A program made the translations under genes and the position numbers. A stretch of 31,948 nt of DNA from Moraxella lacunata (GTDB lineage: Bacteria; Pseudomonadota; Gammaproteobacteria; Pseudomonadales; Moraxellaceae). The DNA lies in the NCBI RefSeq assembly GCF_002027545.1, contig NZ_MXAN01000033.1, positions 37,266-69,213 on the forward strand, written 5' to 3'. The notes below the pieces were generated by a model, which was not told the origin of the DNA, did not search any database, and worked only from the letters and a program-made list of their open reading frames with translations. Positions 1-7,861 of this stretch are shown here, in pieces; the first letter of the stretch is position 1; each line of letters starts with the position of its first letter.

Positions 1-474
1 TGACTGATGATTTAGATGAGCTGTTTTGGAACATGGGGGTGTGTGGTGATTTTGTGGTTTGTTGAGTGTAAGTGCACCAATCACAGCCGCCCCAGCTGGA
101 TTAAAAAACATAGCAGAGCCTGCCGCAACCGCCAACGCATTACCTGCAAAACTTAGGGCATTGCCAAGATTGATTTCGCCACTTTTGACATAGGTATCTC
201 TCATAGATTGGACATCTTTATAAGCTAACACCGCACCAGCTACACCACCCAAAACACCTATTCCTTTTGCCCATTTTCCTTTTGGACTTTTATCAATAAT
301 AGTATGTGCGGTATCAGCCATGCCAGTTAGTATTGATGCCCCAGCAGCAATTCTACCAATCACATCGCCACTCTCCACTTGACCAATAAGCGTGTTAATG
401 TTAATACCATTGCCAATAACACCACCAGTATCGCCAACAGTTTCAATGGCTTCTTTAATCAGATTTGTTATCAT
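1..474 (-). CDS. FrpC/RTX-like protein, N-terminal part (runs off window)
   Basis: An open frame starts at ATG 472-474 and stays open for 158 codons to the window edge. The start follows an AAGGAG ribosome site that lies inside the last codons of the membrane-protein gene upstream, whose stop is 4 nt away, so the two genes are probably translated together. The product has no signal peptide. Residues about 40 to 135 are rich in Gly, Ala, Val and Ile and contain two hydrophobic helix-like stretches (near GIGVLGGVAGAVLAY and SFAGNALAVAAGSAMFF), the kind of hairpin found in membrane-active toxins. It resembles in style the variable part of the fragment at 1107-1856, which ends in an FrpC-type module. 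The last 25 codons are His/Pro/Asn-rich and may be a linker or the result of a frameshift in a short C run near position 35. Calling it a toxin rests on context and hydrophobicity only. Confidence 0.55.
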   Translation of the reverse strand, partial: MITNLIKEAIETVGDTGGVIGNGININTLIGQVESGDVIGRIAAGASILTGMADTAHTIIDKSPKGKWAKGIGVLGGVAGAVLAYKDVQSMRDTYVKSGEINLGNALSFAGNALAVAAGSAMFFNPAGAAVIGALTLNKPQNHHTPPCSKTAHLNHQS

Positions 475-478
475 ATTC

Positions 479-1015
479 TTACTCCTTATTACTTAGTTTT
501 TTTCTGGCATTTCTAATGTCAGACCATATTAATAAAATCAAAACAACCAAACCCAAAATCACAAAAAACCTATTAGCAGAGGATATTTTATCTTTTGTGT
601 AGGCGTAACTATCAGCAACTATCATCTCGCCATTAGGTTTATTGATATGAATGGTTGCCATTTGGGGGATTTCGTTGGTAATGCCAAGTACTGGGGGTTG
701 GTAATAGTAACCAATGGTAAGTATTTCATCTAGGTGTCCCTCCCTAAATACACAGTTACTACCAATGTCTTTTTTGGGAATAACTGCATTACCACAAGCA
801 ATAATCAACCTTTCTTTGGTTTGGGGGTTGACGATACTCATGTGTTTAATTTCTCTATTTTTGCCATCTTTAGCAACAGTAACTAGCCTAACCTTACCTG
901 TAATATAATGCAAGTCTTGTTTAAGGGGCAACCCACGACCATACTAAAGAAAGTAGAGAAAGAACCACACAATACAGCATAGTAATAATGAAAATACAAA
1001 ATCACCAGTTTTCAT
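479..1015 (-). pseudogene. Small membrane protein with in-frame amber stop, probable partner of the FrpC-like gene
   Basis: Reading from ATG 1013-1015, the frame gives a short start (MKTGD) and a hydrophobic stretch (residues about 6 to 23), then TAG at 944-946, then continues in the same frame for 154 more codons to the stop at 479-481. The full product would be 178 residues: an N-terminal membrane segment, a polar domain of about 110 residues starting with an ITGKV strand, and a C-terminal membrane segment (FFVILGLVVLILLIW). A shorter 150-residue frame starts at TTG 931, but it has no clear ribosome site and loses the first membrane segment. The gene sits directly upstream of the FrpC-like gene at 1-474, with coupled spacing. 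The position and topology suggest an immunity or export partner; meningococcal frpC also has a partner gene, frpD, upstream. No similarity to FrpD is visible. Confidence 0.55.
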
Positions 1016-1042
1016 GTTATCAGCCAAAAGGATTCACGAAAT

Positions 1043-1281
1043 TATACATCCATTCACTAACCAACACAACACTTTTTCTCCATTTGCCATTGTCTTTCTA
1101 TAGCAATCAAGCTACCCATCTTTCTTCTTCATTGATTGCAGGTATGTTGAGATTGTCATGAATAAATAACGCCCCTTTATAACCATCCGTGCCAATCACG
1201 TCAATGACGCCATTACCATTTAAGTCCAAGGTAAGTGGGTCATAGATGTGGTATTCGCCTGTGCGGGGGATGTCTAGCCAA
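1043..1281. repeat. Repeated 3' block of FrpC-like fragments, copy 1
   Basis: Positions 1107-1281 match 2837-3011 with 6 mismatches in 175 nt. A weaker match continues past the stop codons, including a shared ATTATACA-Y-CCATTCACT stretch near 1043-1060 and 2767-2784. The block codes for the last 45 to 50 residues of both fragments. Above the block the two genes are unrelated. Confidence 0.8.
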
Positions 1282-1856
1282 GGATTTAGTAAATCTGGTA
1301 GCCAACTATAAAATTCTCGAGACCATTCCTCCGCAATATGCCAAGCAAAGCCTTTCCAATTGTCGGCATTAAAAAAATCTTTTGGGTGCATACCATCTTC
1401 ACCCAATTTTGCCAAACCATATGCTTTTATGCTGATACCAGTAGCTTTCAAAATTTTTGCTGCTGCAGGTGTTTTTACTATATCGCCTGTTAGCAAATAG
1501 GCATCGCCAATTAAATCGGTTACATCTGTCAATTTTAGTGGTTCTGCATTGGGATCATCTCTATTGTCGTAAGCTTCTTTTAACTTACCAAAGGTAATTC
1601 CCAAAGAAACAGTATCAGCAATTTTTGAAATGTTATCCACCCCTCCATTGCTTGTACCTGTAAAAGTAGCAAACGCCCCTATCGATGATATTAGTCCAGC
1701 AGTTGCTGACAATATGTTACTAAAAGTTGGTTCTTTAATTGTCTCGCCAAAATCACCTCCTGCACTTATGGTGCCAGAAGCAAAATTATAACCATTTTTA
1801 TGAAATTCATACAAACTTGCTATAACTGTTGCTAGTGAATTACTTATACATTTCTC
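1107..1856 (-). pseudogene. FrpC-like fragment ending inside the self-processing module
   Basis: The frame is open from 1856 to the TGA at 1107-1109. The first usable codon is TTG 1812-1814 (235 residues). A well-placed AGGAG and ATG (1849-1851) just upstream are in another frame, so the gene may have a frameshift near its start. The first 170 residues are a Gly/Ala/Ser/Thr-rich, partly hydrophobic variable domain. The last 45 residues start with YHIYDPLTLDLNGNG: this matches the Asp-Pro cleavage site and first Asp/Asn calcium loop of the meningococcal FrpC self-processing module (D192-P193 here, loop ligands at about 197, 199, 201 and 205). The module is then cut off right after a WVA motif, so the rest of it and all RTX nonapeptides are missing. 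The final 175 nt are almost identical to those of the fragment at 2837. Either a decayed gene or a silent cassette. Confidence 0.6.
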
Positions 1857-2611
1857 CTATTTGTGTACAACATAAATATAAATGAAAAAAATATAGATAA
1901 AGTATAAGAAACCATACTTATTGTTAAGAACAAGAAAGATTTTCTCTTATTCTCTTGGAAAAATCGCAAAGAATCTTGATATTCTATGTAAGATATTCCA
2001 CTGATTTTAACATCATATGCTAGAAAAATAGGCTTGTTATTTCCATTATAAGTAGTTAGATAAATAACTTCAATGCTTTCACCTATTGGCAATTCCAGTT
2101 CTCTATCCATGAGCTTATGATGTGGATAATTTAATTGAAAAGTTTGGCTATTAGTTAGTTTTTCTGATTTATTATTATTTATAACAAAATATTTTTCAGG
2201 TTTTTTATATTGGTTACTACCTACAATTGGTGAAGAAACCACCCCAGTTACAGTACTTAATTCTTTTTTTTCCTTATTAAAATCTATCATATAATAAGGA
2301 AATTCTAAAAAATTAAAAATTGATATAATGACAATAATTGATATTGGTGAAATAATAAATACAAACTTAATATCTTTTCTTATTTCCTCTATATTTTCTT
2401 TACCATCTTTAATTCTAAAATATAGAAACAAATATTCTATGATAAAAATAAAAAAAATAAAACCAAAACCAACAAAAACACTAAAAAAATAATTAGTTAA
2501 AAAACATAAAACAAAAAACACCATAAAAAATATATGGAAATTTTTAATTAATCTCTCTCTGTTAATATTTTCTTTAAAAAAAATAATATTAATAAAATGA
2601 TTTAATCTCAT
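1844..2611 (-). CDS. Multi-pass membrane protein, possible immunity/partner protein
   Basis: I do not recognise a named family. The 255-residue product starts at ATG 2609-2611. It has hydrophobic segments at about residues 25-42, 46-65 and 84-102, a polar domain of about 115 residues (starting TVTGVV), and a last membrane segment at about 226-248. Codon use is extremely AT-rich, with runs of Phe, Ile, Lys and Asn, unlike the core genes in the window. It lies just upstream of the FrpC-like fragment at 1107-1856, and its last codons contain the AGGAG site and overlap the ATG of that fragment. The membrane-segment plus polar-domain plus membrane-segment plan is shared with the gene at 479-1015, which occupies the same place in the next cassette. 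Function as an immunity protein is inferred from position only. Confidence 0.55.
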   Translation of the reverse strand: MRLNHFINIIFFKENINRERLIKNFHIFFMVFFVLCFLTNYFFSVFVGFGFIFFIFIIEYLFLYFRIKDGKENIEEIRKDIKFVFIISPISIIVIISIFNFLEFPYYMIDFNKEKKELSTVTGVVSSPIVGSNQYKKPEKYFVINNNKSEKLTNSQTFQLNYPHHKLMDRELELPIGESIEVIYLTTYNGNNKPIFLAYDVKISGISYIEYQDSLRFFQENKRKSFLFLTISMVSYTLSIFFSFIFMLYTNRRNV

Positions 2612-2764
2612 AAAAATTTTCCCATATCTACATTAGAAAACCAAACACAATTTGATAAGTAATAGAGTTTATGGGTTAGACCCAAATGTAAATCTCGAAA
2701 AATTTAAATATTGATCTTTATTTAACCAATAAGTTGCCAATATTACAACAGCTCACAACCAACA

Positions 2765-3011
2765 AATTATACACCCATTCACTCATATACACAACATTTG
2801 TTTTCTTACTTATAAAACAGATTATTTTTATAACAATCAAGCCACCCATCTTTCTTCTTCATTGATTGCAGGTATGTTGAGATTATCATGAATAAACAAC
2901 GCCCCTTTATAACCATCCGTGCCAATAACGTCAATGATGCCATTACCATTTAAGTCCAAGGTAAGTGGGTCATAGATGTGGTATTCGCCTGAGCGGGGGA
3001 TGTCTAGCCAA
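2765..3011. repeat. Repeated 3' block of FrpC-like fragments, copy 2
   Basis: Second copy of the block at 1043-1281, same orientation. High identity covers 2837-3011. The noncoding part down to about 2765 is related but more diverged, with small length differences. Confidence 0.8.
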
Positions 3012-3216
3012 TCTTTAACGATGTCGGGGAGCCAGTCATAAACATCTGTAAAGTCAAACGGAAAATCAAAGTTATCAAATTGTTCTTTCAACTTATCAAA
3101 AAGGTTAGGCTCTTTAAACACTTTATCAAATAACTCTTTCCCCTTATCAACAATATCTTTAACCAATTCTTTTGTCTTGTCTATGATGTCTTTTGGCAAT
3201 TTTTTGGTTTTATCTA
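2837..3216 (-). pseudogene. FrpC-like 3' fragment, 5' end removed by a MITE
   Basis: About 126 codons remain, ending at the TGA at 2837-2839. The frame runs on into the MITE at 3217-3418, where only a TTG at 3274 could start it, so I treat the genuine sequence as beginning at the MITE edge. The remaining variable part is a Lys/Asp-rich helical repeat (DKTKELVKDIVDKGKELFDK), followed by a Phe/Asp-rich stretch and then WLPDIVKDWLDIPRSGEYH and the Asp-Pro site with its calcium loop. It stops at the same WVA codon as the fragment at 1107-1856. The shared 3' block differs at 6 of 175 nt, while the upstream parts are unrelated. No ribosome site or proper start exists, so it is probably not expressed as a protein. 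Confidence 0.6.
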
Positions 3217-3418
3217 GGGCGTGCCTGCCTTTGGTATTTGCAATGAAAAATGAGAAAAATCGCACGTTTTTCAAGGAAAAAACGCAGATTGATAGTTATT
3301 CTATCAAGCAAGTTTTTGACGATGAAAAACAAGATTTAGCCATTTTTCATGCAAAAATTGATAAAAGCGTTAAATTTTCATCTTATTTTATAAAATGTTA
3401 TCAATGGTAGGCACGCCC
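3217..3418. mobile_element. 202-bp MITE with TA target duplication
   Basis: The element begins GGGCGTGCCTGCC and ends as the inverted form GGTAGGCACGCCC, with about 17 of the outer 20 positions matching. It is flanked on both sides by TA (3215-3216 and 3419-3420), the target used by the IS630/Tc1-mariner group, so that group is a reasonable but unproven source of the transposase. The inside is AT-rich and holds one 55-codon frame (3243-3410, plus strand) with no recognisable product. It removed the 5' part of the FrpC-like fragment at 2837-3216. A diverged, interrupted second copy begins at 31588. Confidence 0.75.
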
Positions 3419-3450
3419 TAAATACCAATCAAATTATCCATATTTACACC

Positions 3451-3483
3451 AAAAAAATAAGCCCAAAAAGTTGAGCTTATTTT
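3451..3483 (-). terminator. ilvD terminator
   Basis: Read on the minus strand, AAATAAGCTC pairs with GGGCTTATTT (10 bp with one G-T pair) around an 8-nt loop and is followed by a run of T. It lies 17 nt after the ilvD stop and separates ilvD from the FrpC-like block. Confidence 0.75.
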
Positions 3484-3499
3484 ATTATGTTGCTTTATC

Positions 3500-5398
3500 T
3501 TATTCCACCTGACTCACATCCCTTACCGCCCCTGTATCGGCACTCGTTGCCATAGCAGCATAGGCTCGCAGGGCTTGGGAAGCATAGCGTTCACGGTTTA
3601 CAGGTTTCCACGCTTGTTTGCCACGCTCATTCATGGCGACACGGCGTTTGGCAAGCTCATCGTCTGATACGTCCAGATGAATGGTGCGGTTTGGAATGTC
3701 AATCTTGATGATGTCAAATTCTTCTACAAGTCCAATCGCACCGCCTTCAGCAGCTTCGGGGCTTGCGTGTCCGATAGACAGCCCTGATGTACCACCGCTA
3801 AATCTGCCGTCCGTGAGCAACGCACACGCCTTGCCTAGACCTTTGGATTTTAGATAAGACGTAGGGTAGAGCATTTCTTGCATACCAGGCCCGCCTTTTG
3901 GACCTTCATAGCGGATAATGACGATGTCGCCTGCCACGATTTTGTCCGCCAAAATCGCTTCCACCGCACTGTCTTGGCTTTCAAAGACTCTGGCACGTCC
4001 TGTAAAGGTCAAAATGCTCTCGTCCACGCCTGCGGTTTTGACCACACAGCCACGCTCGGCAATGTTGCCAAACAGCACCGCCAAACCGCCGTCTTGACTG
4101 TATGCAAATTCTTTGGAGCGGATACAGCCCGATTCACGGTTTAAGTCAAGATTGCCCCAGACTTTGTTTTGGCTAAATGCTTGCGTGGTGCGTACGCCCG
4201 CAGGGGCGGCGATGTACAGCTCTCGGGCGGTTTGGTTGTCAGGGTTCATTACGTCCCATTTGGCAAGGGCGTCCGCTAGGGTTGGGCTATGTATGGTTGG
4301 CACGTTGGTGCGAAGTAGCCCTGCTCGGTTAAGCTCCGCCAAAATCCCCATAACGCCTCCTGCACGGTGTACGTCTTCCATGTGGTATTTTTGCGTGGCA
4401 GGGGCGACTTTGGATAGGCACGGCACGGCACGAGATAAGCGGTCAATGTCCGCCATTTTAAAGTCCACGCCTGCTTCATTGGCACTGGCAAGCAAATGCA
4501 AAATGGTGTTGGTACTACCACCCATGGCAATGTCAAGGCTCATGGCGTTCAAAAATGCGTCTTTGGTGGCGATACTTCTTGGCAACACCGAATAATCATC
4601 TTGTTCATAATGACGTTTGGCAAGCTCTACAATGAGCCGACCCGCTTCTAAAAACAGCTCTTTACGCTTGGAGTGCGTGGCAAGTAGCGAGCCGTTGGCA
4701 GGTAAGGATAAGCCTAGTGCTTCGGTTAGGCAATTCATGGAGTTGGCGGTAAACATACCAGAGCAAGAGCCACAAGTTGGGCAAGCAGAACGCTCCACAT
4801 TTGCCACGTCTTCATCGCTGATAAGGTCGTCTGCGGCGTCAATCATGGCGTCCACTAGGTCAAGTTTACGCACCTTTTTGCCCGTCTCATCGGTAACGGT
4901 CTCATGGGGCATATGTCCGTCATGCACTTCGCTGGCTAGCACCTTACCTGCTTCCATAGGACCGCCCGAGACAAAGACTGCGGGGATATTTAGGCGTAAG
5001 GTAGCCATAAGCATACCAGGGGTGATTTTGTCGCAGTTGGAGATACACACCAAAGCGTCCGCACAGTGGGCGTTTACCATATATTCCACGCTGTCGGCAA
5101 TCAAATCACGGCTTGGCAAGCTATACAGCATACCGCCATGCCCCATCGCAATGCCATCATCAACGGCAATGGTGTTAAACTCTTTGGCAACACCTCCTGC
5201 CTTTTCAATCTCACGGGCAACGAGTTGTCCCATGTCTTTTAGATGAACGTGCCCGGGGACAAACTGCGTGAATGAGTTGGCAATGGCAATGATTGGCTTA
5301 TTAAAATCATCGTCCGTCATACCTGTGGCACGCCATAGGGCTCTGGCTCCTGCCATGTTGCGACCTGATGTGGAAGTTTTTGAGCGGTATTGTGGCAT
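3500..5398 (-). CDS. ilvD: Dihydroxy-acid dehydratase
   Basis: The enzyme removes water from 2,3-dihydroxyisovalerate and its isoleucine-pathway homologue to give the 2-keto acids for valine, leucine and isoleucine. The product has 632 residues, close to the roughly 615 of E. coli IlvD. Family motifs are clear: [10 protein letters not shown] near the start, the cluster-binding [12 protein letters not shown] and [19 protein letters not shown], and GRFSGGTSG near the C-terminus. An AGGAAC ribosome site precedes ATG 5398. It stands alone on the minus strand, with its own promoter and terminator. Its product feeds the pathway of leuA, which lies at the other end of the window. Confidence 0.97.
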   Translation of the reverse strand: MPQYRSKTSTSGRNMAGARALWRATGMTDDDFNKPIIAIANSFTQFVPGHVHLKDMGQLVAREIEKAGGVAKEFNTIAVDDGIAMGHGGMLYSLPSRDLIADSVEYMVNAHCADALVCISNCDKITPGMLMATLRLNIPAVFVSGGPMEAGKVLASEVHDGHMPHETVTDETGKKVRKLDLVDAMIDAADDLISDEDVANVERSACPTCGSCSGMFTANSMNCLTEALGLSLPANGSLLATHSKRKELFLEAGRLIVELAKRHYEQDDYSVLPRSIATKDAFLNAMSLDIAMGGSTNTILHLLASANEAGVDFKMADIDRLSRAVPCLSKVAPATQKYHMEDVHRAGGVMGILAELNRAGLLRTNVPTIHSPTLADALAKWDVMNPDNQTARELYIAAPAGVRTTQAFSQNKVWGNLDLNRESGCIRSKEFAYSQDGGLAVLFGNIAERGCVVKTAGVDESILTFTGRARVFESQDSAVEAILADKIVAGDIVIIRYEGPKGGPGMQEMLYPTSYLKSKGLGKACALLTDGRFSGGTSGLSIGHASPEAAEGGAIGLVEEFDIIKIDIPNRTIHLDVSDDELAKRRVAMNERGKQAWKPVNRERYASQALRAYAAMATSADTGAVRDVSQVE

Positions 5399-5461
5399 AA
5401 CTGTTCCTGATAAAGATGTGGCTTTTGGCTACAAAACTTTTGACTACAAATAAATTGACTT

Positions 5462-5494
5462 ATTTTAACACTTTTTGTGAATGATATTTGACAA
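5462..5494 (-). promoter_or_regulatory. Candidate ilvD promoter
   Basis: On the minus strand, TGTTAAAAT (5462-5470) is an extended -10 box, with TTGTCA (5489-5494) upstream. The gap between TTGTCA and TAAAAT is longer than ideal (21 nt), so the TG extension probably matters more than the -35 box. The leader of about 55 nt contains two near-identical 15-nt direct repeats (5419-5449). Confidence 0.45.
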
Positions 5495-5561
5495 ATTTTA
5501 TTTATAATTTTTATCAATTTAAAAACTTTTAATTATTAAAAATAACGTCGCTACAAATCAC

Positions 5562-5590
5562 TTGCCAAATTTGCCATTTTAGGCTACATT
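5562..5590 (+). promoter_or_regulatory. Candidate promoter of the AI-2E family gene
   Basis: TTGCCA (5562-5567) and TACATT (5585-5590) are spaced by 17 nt, in the AT-rich gap between the divergent ilvD and the membrane-protein gene. Transcription would start about 35 nt before the ATG. Confidence 0.45.
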
Positions 5591-5630
5591 ATTTGCACTT
5601 TTATTGATAGCATTCATCTAAGTGCCTGCC

Positions 5631-6806
5631 ATGACCACATCTTACAAATCCGCCATAATCTTTTTTGTCGCCCTTGTCCTATTTTTGCTAAGTTTTTATT
5701 ACCTGATACAGGTATGGTTGATGGTTTTTGCGTCCATTTTGGCAGCGGTGTTTTTGCTAAGTTTGGCACGGCTTACCCGCCAAATCCCCAAAGTGGGCGA
5801 CTACTTTGCCAAATTGCCACACAGTGTGCAAATTGGCATGGTAACGATGGCAGTCTTAGCGGTGGAGGCGGGATTTTTGGCGATGTTTGGTTCAGAGCTT
5901 ATCGCCCAATTTCACGATATAAAGGAGCTTGCTCCCAAGTCGCTTGACGTCATACAAGAGTATGCCAAAAATTATCCCATCGTCTATGAATGGCTGACCC
6001 AAAATGCGTGGGCGATAGAATTTAAACAAGACCCTAAGGCGTTTCTTAGTAAATTTCAAGACAGCATTGTCGGTGGTTTGCCTGCATTTTTTGGGGGTAT
6101 GCTAAGCGGTGTGGGGACGTTTTTTGTGATTTTGGTGGTGGGGCTGTTTTTGGCATTATCGCCAAGCGTGTACACCAAAAGTGCCATTGCCCTTGTGCCA
6201 AAGCCGTATCGGGAAAAGGGCGAATACCTACTAAAACGCAGTTATGGGGCGATAGAGCAGTGGCTTATCGGGCAGTTTGTGGTCATGGCGTTTGTGGGTG
6301 TGGCGACAGGGGTGGCGTTGTGGCTGATGGGTATTCCGTTTGCATTGGCAATGGGCGTGATTGCCTTTGTGCTAGATTTTGTGCCTGTGATTGGCCCTTG
6401 GCTGTCGGCGGTGCCGATTTTGCTCCTTGTGTTGATTGTCTCGCCTGATTTGCTACTGTGGACACTTGTTATGATTGTTGTGGTTCAGCAGTTAGAAAGC
6501 TATGTGGTCGCCCCAATGGTACAACAGCGACTCATTGACTTGCCTCCTGTGGCTCTGCTACTCTCGCAAATTATCATGGGAACGCTCACAGGCGTGCTTG
6601 GCATTGCCATGGCGACACCGCTTATGGTGGTGGCGATTGTGTGGGTGCAGGTGGTGTATGTGAAGTTTGTCTTACAAGATTATTCAATCAAAGTGCTTGA
6701 CCAAAACGAAAACGACATGAAAACCGACCCCTATGCTGATTATGACGCTTATAAGGCAAAAAGCGAGCCGAAAGTGGTGGTGCTCTCTTCAAAACACAAT
6801 GAATAA
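5631..6806 (+). CDS. AI-2E/PerM family membrane protein
   Basis: The 391-residue protein has the layout of the AI-2E transporter (PerM, YdiK, TqsA) family: two N-terminal membrane segments (residues about 10-45), a third near 65-85, a polar helical stretch (about 90-150), then a dense run of hydrophobic segments from about 155 to 345 that includes LDFVPVIGPWLSAVPI and a PLMVVAIVWVQVVYV end. Members have been linked to autoinducer-2 export, pressure tolerance or Na+/H+ exchange; nothing here tells which substrate is used. A GTG at 5622 would add three residues (MPA), but ATG 5631 is the better start; neither has a strong ribosome site. The C-terminal 40 residues are charged and cytoplasmic. 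Confidence 0.85.
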   Translation: MTTSYKSAIIFFVALVLFLLSFYYLIQVWLMVFASILAAVFLLSLARLTRQIPKVGDYFAKLPHSVQIGMVTMAVLAVEAGFLAMFGSELIAQFHDIKELAPKSLDVIQEYAKNYPIVYEWLTQNAWAIEFKQDPKAFLSKFQDSIVGGLPAFFGGMLSGVGTFFVILVVGLFLALSPSVYTKSAIALVPKPYREKGEYLLKRSYGAIEQWLIGQFVVMAFVGVATGVALWLMGIPFALAMGVIAFVLDFVPVIGPWLSAVPILLLVLIVSPDLLLWTLVMIVVVQQLESYVVAPMVQQRLIDLPPVALLLSQIIMGTLTGVLGIAMATPLMVVAIVWVQVVYVKFVLQDYSIKVLDQNENDMKTDPYADYDAYKAKSEPKVVVLSSKHNE

Positions 6807-6963
6807 ACCCAAAGCAAAAATGGATGAGATGGGCATGTTTGTCGTGTTTTTAAGTGAACCATATACCAAAAGTATGTTGTCATCTATTTGGGTGTAATTT
6901 GCCTTATGTGGGGCTTTTGCTTGATTGAACCAAAATACGCATCCATTCAAAACCACAATTTCA

Positions 6964-6972
6964 TGATATAAT
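6964..6972 (+). promoter_or_regulatory. Extended -10 promoter of queD
   Basis: TGATATAAT is a consensus extended -10 box, 28 nt before the queD ATG, without a convincing -35 box. It probably also serves the toxin-antitoxin pair and tsaE, which follow with almost no gaps. Confidence 0.55.
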
Positions 6973-7000
6973 ACAAAAAACCAACCATATAACTGAAAAA

Positions 7001-7597
7001 ATGCGTATCCGTAAACTTTTTAAATTTGAAAATGCCCACATCGTCCGCAACTGTACGTCCGACCGTTGTAGTCGCTCCATTCATGGGCATAGCTATCAAG
7101 TGGAGCTTATCCTAGAAGCCCACGCCCTTGATAACGGGCAAATGGTCTATGATTTTGGACTGTTGAAGTCGCACATCAAGGACTTGATTGACAGCTTTGA
7201 CCACGCCATTACCTTTTGGGACAAGGACGATGGCGATTATATCCGTGCGTGCAAGGATTTTTCGGCTCGCTGGATAAGTCTGCCTGTGTCGCCATCTGCC
7301 GAGCAGTTTAGTCGTGTCATTTTTTATTGGGCGGATAAAGTCATGCAAAACACCACGACCCAAAATGGTGAGACGGGCGTATCAGTCTATTCGGTCATCG
7401 TCCACGAGACCGCCACAGGTTATGCTCAGTGTTTTAAAGAAGATGTAGAAAACGAACGCATGGGTAAATTGTCGCTGGATATGTTTGAATTTAGCGAACA
7501 AGTCAAAGCCGAGTGGGGCGATGGCGAGCTGTTTGATAAGCTAAAACGTGGCGAGAAATTTGTCAATCCACAGCCGTTAAGACAAGTAAATTTTTAA
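7001..7597 (+). CDS. queD: 6-carboxy-5,6,7,8-tetrahydropterin synthase family
   Basis: QueD converts dihydroneopterin triphosphate to 6-carboxytetrahydropterin, the second step towards preQ0 and queuosine in tRNA. Zinc ligands fit H13 (FENAHIV), H28 and H30 (HGHSY). C23 is the likely catalytic cysteine, although it stands four rather than three residues before HGH. VYDFGLLK (49-56), the D67-H68 pair, PSAEQFS (98-104) and E136 in VHETATGY complete the fold. At 198 residues it is much longer than E. coli QueD (about 120), with extra sequence at the C-terminus and around 75-95, so a related pterin activity cannot be excluded. queC, from the same pathway, is at 15199. Confidence 0.85.
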   Translation: MRIRKLFKFENAHIVRNCTSDRCSRSIHGHSYQVELILEAHALDNGQMVYDFGLLKSHIKDLIDSFDHAITFWDKDDGDYIRACKDFSARWISLPVSPSAEQFSRVIFYWADKVMQNTTTQNGETGVSVYSVIVHETATGYAQCFKEDVENERMGKLSLDMFEFSEQVKAEWGDGELFDKLKRGEKFVNPQPLRQVNF

Positions 7598-7606
7598 GGA
7601 TAAAGT

Positions 7607-7861
7607 ATGATAGTATTAGACATTGCTCCTAGTGAACAAGTGATTATTGAAAAAGCAAGTCAAATTGTTGGTATGCCGTTGAGTGATTTTATTACTGAAC
7701 AAGCCTATCAAACCGCTTTAAAAATAGTTGATAAAGATAAAGGTATTTATTTAACTGATGAAGAGTGGGATAATATGATGAATGTTTTAAATAACCCCCC
7801 AGAGCCAAATGAAAAAATGAAAGCGTTAATTGCTCGGGGTTATGAACTTGATAAATCGTAA
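7607..7861 (+). CDS. DUF1778-type antitoxin of a GNAT toxin system
   Basis: An 84-residue protein with the features of DUF1778/TacA-like antitoxins: an N-terminal ribbon-helix-helix-like half (IAPSEQVIIEKASQIVGMPLSDFI as separate short motifs, residues 5-28) that would bind DNA, and a C-terminal tail with the family's NPPEPNEKMKALI signature (about 63-75) that would wrap the toxin. A TAAGGAT ribosome site precedes ATG 7607, only 9 nt after queD. The toxin gene starts inside its 3' end. Such complexes repress their own promoter, but no separate promoter is evident here, so expression may come from queD transcription. Confidence 0.88.
   Translation: MIVLDIAPSEQVIIEKASQIVGMPLSDFITEQAYQTALKIVDKDKGIYLTDEEWDNMMNVLNNPPEPNEKMKALIARGYELDKS

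Noticed and set aside
3243..3410. 55-codon plus-strand frame inside the 202-bp MITE
   Set aside because: No similarity recognised, and the second MITE copy does not keep it intact.
4113..5246. Long plus-strand frames opposite ilvD
   Set aside because: Mirror frames of a well conserved gene; no start signals and no recognisable product.
6799..6897. 32-codon frame starting in the last codons of the AI-2E family gene (ATGAATAA overlap)
   Set aside because: No ribosome site of its own, no recognisable product, and it ends without any supporting context; chance is as likely.
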